The translations under genes and the position numbers were made by a program. Shown in pieces: positions 6,474 to 9,170 of a stretch of 9,170 nucleotides of DNA. Source of the DNA: Chloroflexota bacterium (lineage in GTDB: Bacteria > Chloroflexota > Dormibacteria > Dormibacterales > Dormibacteraceae); NCBI GenBank assembly GCA_005879675.1, contig VBJE01000094.1, positions 1 through 9,170 on the forward strand. Direction: 5' to 3'. Positions within the stretch are counted from its first letter, which is position 1; every line of letters starts with the position of its first letter. The notes beneath the pieces are model-generated. The model saw nothing but the letters and a program-made list of their open reading frames with translations. It searched no databases and had not been told where the DNA came from.

Positions 6474-6947
6474 ATGCCGGTCCCTCCTTCACTGATGGAC
6501 CGCGACGGAGCGCTGCTCGTGATTGCCGCTAGGACGGGACAGCAGCTGGCGACCCGAAGGCTTGCGCCCATGGGACTCACAGTCCAGCTTTGCGGGGTGC
6601 TGAATCGGCTGGCCGTAGGACCAGTCTCACAGCACGAGCTGGGCCAGCAGCTGGGAATCGACCGCACGACCATGGTCGAGGTCATCGATGACCTTGAAGC
6701 CAAGGGCGTCGTCGTGAGGAAGCGGAATGCCGCAGACCGGCGGTCCTACACGATCCAGCTCACGCCCAAAGGCCAAACGGTTCAGAAGCGCGCTGCCAGG
6801 GCCTTTGACGCGGCGGCCGATGAGTTCTTCGGCCCGCTCAAGCCAGCCGAGCGCCAGGGCCTTGCGAACATGATGCGGCGCCTGATTGCGGCCGCCGACG
6901 AGAAGCTGGGACCCGGCCGGGCTGGCGGCGCATCCTCAAGCAGATAA
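6474..6947 (+). CDS. MarR-family transcriptional regulator
   Basis: This 157-residue protein is about the normal MarR size. It has an N-terminal helix for dimerisation, then a winged helix-turn-helix: LTVQLCGVLNRLAVGP (35-50), VSQHELGQQLGIDRTTMVEVIDDLEAKGVV (51-80), and a wing with the family DRR signature, RNAADRRSYTIQLT (84-97). C-terminal helices follow (108-146). MarR dimers bind a palindrome and let go when a small phenolic or other ligand binds, or on oxidation. Cys40 is the only cysteine, at the start of the DNA-binding domain; a redox role cannot be excluded but has no support. It heads a + strand unit with the oxidoreductase (62-base gap) and the MFS pump, which it probably controls together with itself. 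Another in-frame ATG at 6495 would remove seven residues; neither start has a good ribosome binding site. Confidence 0.92.
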   Translation: MPVPPSLMDRDGALLVIAARTGQQLATRRLAPMGLTVQLCGVLNRLAVGPVSQHELGQQLGIDRTTMVEVIDDLEAKGVVVRKRNAADRRSYTIQLTPKGQTVQKRAARAFDAAADEFFGPLKPAERQGLANMMRRLIAAADEKLGPGRAGGASSSR

Positions 6948-6978
6948 TCCCTTAAGGCAATCATCCGCTTAAGGGAAT
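6946..6978. repeat. CTTAAG inverted repeat between marR and the oxidoreductase gene
   Basis: TCCCTTAAG (6948-6956) and CTTAAGGGA (6968-6976) are perfect 9-base inverted arms, with one further A/T pair (6946/6978) beyond one mismatch and an 11-base loop. Because each arm holds the palindrome CTTAAG, the same sites also form direct repeats CTTAAGG at 6951 and 6968, 17 bases apart. It overlaps the marR stop codon and ends 31 bases before the next start. It may be a second operator or an RNA hairpin tuning expression within the operon. No T-run is present. Confidence 0.6.
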
Positions 6979-7009
6979 AACTCCGAAACCAGCCGGCTTC
7001 TGGTGGGTC

Positions 7010-7513
7010 ATGAACGCCATGACCAACGAGCCAAAGCCCGCTGCCAGCCCCCGGACCGCCAATTCGATCAAGCTCGGACCGCGGACCCGGGCGATCGTGC
7101 GCGCCGCCGCCCGCCTGATCAATCCGCTCATCCTGCTGATCGCCGGGCGTCGATGGATGCCGGTCCTCGGCGTCATGCGCCACCGCGGCCGGGTGTCGGG
7201 CCGCCTGTACGCGACCCCTCTCGGCATGCGACCTCTTGGCAACTCTTTCGTCATGCCGCGGACCTTCGGAGAGAACGCGGCATGGTATCGGAACGTGCTG
7301 GCGGCGGGCCGGTGCGTGGTCACCTACAAGGGTCGCGACTACACGCTGGTCGGCCCTGAGGTCATCGACTACGCGTCGGCAGCGCCGGCTTTCCCTCGCT
7401 ACGAGCTGGTGCAGTTTCGGCTGCTCGGGATAAACGAGTACCTGCGCCTGACGCAGGCGCCCGCCGGCGGGTCACAGCCCACATCGCGCTCATCCCAGCC
7501 GGCGCGCGGCTGA
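7010..7513 (+). CDS. Nitroreductase-family deazaflavin-dependent oxidoreductase (Ddn-like split barrel)
   Basis: This is a 167-residue protein with the F420/FMN-binding split beta-barrel pattern of the Ddn family. VLGVMRHRGRVSGRLYATPLG (52-72) is the GR-x-y-x-TPL strand region, then FVMPRTFGENAAWYRNVLAAG (80-100) carries the family G-x-x-x-x-W-Y-x-N-x-x-A-G motif, then CVVTYKGRDYTLVGPEVID (102-120). Members use reduced F420 to reduce quinones, nitro compounds and other hydrophobic acceptors, often at the membrane. The hydrophobic stretch at 37-46 after a basic N-terminus could help membrane association. It lies 26 bases before the MFS start, so the two are probably co-transcribed. The start is uncertain: ATG 7010 is only two bases after GGTGGG, whereas ATG 7019 (residue 4) has 11 bases of spacing. 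The last 20 residues are Ser/Pro/Gln-rich and probably disordered. Electron donor and substrate are not shown by the sequence. Confidence 0.85.
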   Translation: MNAMTNEPKPAASPRTANSIKLGPRTRAIVRAAARLINPLILLIAGRRWMPVLGVMRHRGRVSGRLYATPLGMRPLGNSFVMPRTFGENAAWYRNVLAAGRCVVTYKGRDYTLVGPEVIDYASAAPAFPRYELVQFRLLGINEYLRLTQAPAGGSQPTSRSSQPARG

Positions 7514-7526
7514 AAGCAATCCATTT

Positions 7527-7531
7527 GGAGG
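7527..7531 (+). promoter_or_regulatory. Strong ribosome binding site of the MFS gene
   Basis: GGAGG lies 8 bases before ATG 7540. The in-frame TTG at 7525 overlaps this site and is not a credible start. This is the best Shine-Dalgarno of the three-gene unit, so the pump may be the most efficiently translated member. Confidence 0.75.
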
Positions 7532-7539
7532 AAATCGAA

Positions 7540-9018
7540 ATGTCACAGGTGTCCATCTCGGAGAAGTCGGCGGTGCGAGTCGCGCAAGAGCCTCGTCATC
7601 TCGGCGTCGCGCTGCTTGTCATCGCGTTCGCGCAGCTGATGGTCGTGCTCGACACCACGATCGTGAACGTCGCCCTGCCTTCGATTCAGCAAGCGCTGCG
7701 CTTCAACTCCATCGACCTGGAGTGGGTCATCAACGGTTACTCGCTCGCGTTCGGCGGCCTGCTGCTGCTGGGCGGTCGCGCGGGTGACCTGTTCGGCCGA
7801 CGCAGGATGTTCGTCGCGGGCGTCCTCCTGTTCGCCGCGGGCTCTCTCGCTGGCGGCCTCGCGACCACCTCATGGTGGTTGATCGGCTCGCGCGTCGTCC
7901 AGGGGGCCGGCGGCGCGATCGTCGCACCGACCGCGCTCTCGCTGATCGCCGACACATTCAAGGAAGGCGCCGCTCGCACACGCGCCCTTGGCATCTACGC
8001 CGGTGCGGCAGGCGGCGGTGGCGCGGTCGGTCTCATCCTCGGCGGCCTCATCACCAACTACTTCTCGTGGCGGTGGGTCCTGTTTGTGAACGTGCCCATC
8101 GCTCTGCTCCTGGCCGTGGCCGCACCTCGCGTCTTGGCGGCGTCAGAGGGCCGCTCCGGCCGCCTCGACCTCCCCGGAGCCGTCTCCGTCACTTCCGGCA
8201 TGACGCTCTTGGTCTACGGCCTGTCGCGCGTGGCCACGCATGCGTGGACCGACGCACTGACGGTCCAAACGCTGGGCGCCGGTGCTGCCCTTCTCGTCCT
8301 CTTCCTGATCGTCGAGCTGCGGAGCAAGCAGCCGCTCATGCCGCTGACGCTGTTCGCGAACCGCAATCGGTCTGGCGCTTTCGCGCTCAGGATGGTGGCC
8401 GGCTCGGGAACATTTGCGGTCCTCTTCTTTCTGACCCAGATCGCCCAGAACGTGCTCGGATACAGCCCGCTCAAGGCCGGCTTCGCCTTCCTGCCGCTCG
8501 GCATCGGCGTCGTCATCACGGCCCAGGTCACATCGCGCATCATCGGGCGCATCGGCCCGCGGGTGCCGATCATGCTCGGTGCGCTCGCGATCGCGGGTGG
8601 GCTGCTCTGGCTCTCACAGATCACGGACCACGCCACGTACGTGTCCGACATGCTCGGACCGCTCGTGATCCTCTCGATAGGCTTCGGCCTCGTCTTCTTC
8701 CCGACCACCCTTGTGGCGGTATCAGGCGCGGCCCGGCACGAGTCCGGGCTGGCGGCGGCGGTACTGAACGTGAGCCAGCAGCTGGGCGGCTCGATCGGCC
8801 TCGCGGTCCTGGGCACCGTGGCGGCGAACGTCACCAACAACCAGCTCCTCAACCTCCGGCCGACGCACGAGATGATCAGCCAGGCGGTCACGGCCGGCTT
8901 TACGACCGCTTTCGGAATCGGCACGATCATTGCGCTTGCGGGCTTTGTTCTGGCCGCCCTGGTCATTCGTGTTCGTGTCCCCAGGCCGGCGGAGGTGGCG
9001 CTGCCCGAAGCAGCGTGA
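7540..9018 (+). CDS. MFS drug efflux transporter, DHA2 (EmrB/QacA-type) family
   Basis: This is a 492-residue integral membrane protein, the usual length for a 14-helix DHA2 proton-driven exporter. The first helix (about 22-42) ends in the DHA2 signature LDTTIVNVALPSI (37-49). Motif A is GGRAGDLFGRRRMF (78-91), motif B RVVQGAGGA (118-126), and the antiporter motif C region is GGGAVGLILGG (159-169), followed by SWRWVLFVNVP (176-186). Further hydrophobic segments follow, with the family segment ESGLAAAVLNVSQQLGGSIG at 401-420 and a final helix near 458-477. It should expel hydrophobic or cationic toxic compounds across the cytoplasmic membrane; the substrate cannot be told. Its place behind marR and the oxidoreductase suggests induction by its own substrate. 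No terminator is evident after it. Confidence 0.93.
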   Translation: MSQVSISEKSAVRVAQEPRHLGVALLVIAFAQLMVVLDTTIVNVALPSIQQALRFNSIDLEWVINGYSLAFGGLLLLGGRAGDLFGRRRMFVAGVLLFAAGSLAGGLATTSWWLIGSRVVQGAGGAIVAPTALSLIADTFKEGAARTRALGIYAGAAGGGGAVGLILGGLITNYFSWRWVLFVNVPIALLLAVAAPRVLAASEGRSGRLDLPGAVSVTSGMTLLVYGLSRVATHAWTDALTVQTLGAGAALLVLFLIVELRSKQPLMPLTLFANRNRSGAFALRMVAGSGTFAVLFFLTQIAQNVLGYSPLKAGFAFLPLGIGVVITAQVTSRIIGRIGPRVPIMLGALAIAGGLLWLSQITDHATYVSDMLGPLVILSIGFGLVFFPTTLVAVSGAARHESGLAAAVLNVSQQLGGSIGLAVLGTVAANVTNNQLLNLRPTHEMISQAVTAGFTTAFGIGTIIALAGFVLAALVIRVRVPRPAEVALPEAA

Positions 9019-9076
9019 TGAAATCGGCCTGGGTCCGCGCGGTGGTGGACGCCGGTTCGCACATTTCGACGCCGAC

Positions 9077-9082
9077 TAGAAT
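9077..9082 (+). promoter_or_regulatory. Possible -10 box for the gene at the right edge
   Basis: TAGAAT matches the -10 consensus at five of six bases, 60 bases before ATG 9143. TTCGCA at 9056-9061 is a weak -35 with a short 15-base spacer. Supported only by consensus similarity. Confidence 0.3.
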
Positions 9083-9142
9083 TGCCTCGTCGATGCGGTC
9101 GTCCGCGGAAGGTGGGTCGCTGATCATCGGGAGGTGGCGAGA

Positions 9143-9170
9143 ATGCGACGTGTGTCGTTGATTCGATTCG
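9143..9170 (+). CDS. Start of an unidentified gene, cut by the window end
   Basis: ATG 9143 follows GGGAGG (9129-9134) with 8 bases of spacing, the best start signal after the MFS gene. Only nine codons (MRRVSLIRF) are in the window, with basic and then hydrophobic character. This could begin a signal peptide or a membrane protein, but it is too short for any assignment. Confidence 0.45.

Noticed and set aside
8214..9062. Minus-strand open frame of 282 codons opposite the MFS gene
   Set aside because: It is antisense to a clear transporter. The Arg/Ser/Pro-rich composition and lack of motifs mark it as a shadow.
7872..9161. Long + strand open frame of 429 codons
   Set aside because: It is an out-of-frame shadow of the MFS gene, rich in Arg/Pro/His from GC-rich third positions and without domain motifs. 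Its last 47 codons (ATG 9018) have no ribosome binding site or recognisable sequence.

Overview
The window is GC-rich throughout, with codons ending mostly in G or C. It carries gene families typical of free-living soil bacteria: a PEP-dependent phosphotransferase-like enzyme, a fused class III cyclase/ATPase/TPR regulator, a split-barrel oxidoreductase of the F420 (deazaflavin) type and a DHA2 drug efflux pump. Actinomycetota or a high-GC Chloroflexota/Dormibacterota-like lineage fits best. This is inference from gene content; there is no rRNA or tRNA in the window to settle it.

Layout. (1) 2-1639 (+): C-terminal part of a PEP-synthase / rifampicin-phosphotransferase-like enzyme, cut by the left edge. 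(2) 1767-2183 (+): a small VOC (glyoxalase-fold) protein, followed by a possible terminator hairpin at 2224-2243 and a convergent intergenic region without a gene. (3) 5644-2496 (-): a large signalling protein with a class III nucleotide cyclase domain, a P-loop ATPase and a TPR-type C-terminus. It is broken near 3971 by an apparent one-base loss, so it reads as two pieces of 558 and 491 residues that overlap by GTGA. (4) 5829-6344 (+): an Imm-5-like putative immunity protein, divergent from the cyclase gene. A very GC-rich stem-loop (5716-5742) lies between them. (5) 6474-9018 (+): a three-gene unit made of a MarR-family repressor, a nitroreductase-family deazaflavin-dependent oxidoreductase and a DHA2/EmrB-QacA-type MFS exporter. 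A strong inverted repeat overlaps the predicted -10 box of the MarR gene, and a second inverted repeat separates MarR from the oxidoreductase. (6) 9143-9170 (+): the first codons of another gene behind a good ribosome binding site, cut by the right edge.

How they may work together. The best functional unit is marR-oxidoreductase-MFS: a ligand-sensing repressor that probably controls itself and a reduce-and-export detoxification pair. The PEP enzyme and the VOC protein belong to families with antibiotic-modifying members, so the window has a xenobiotic-response flavour, although nothing in the sequence names a substrate. The cyclase/ATPase/TPR protein and the orphan immunity-like protein are the least explained parts. 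I saw no CRISPR array, insertion sequence or RNA gene.
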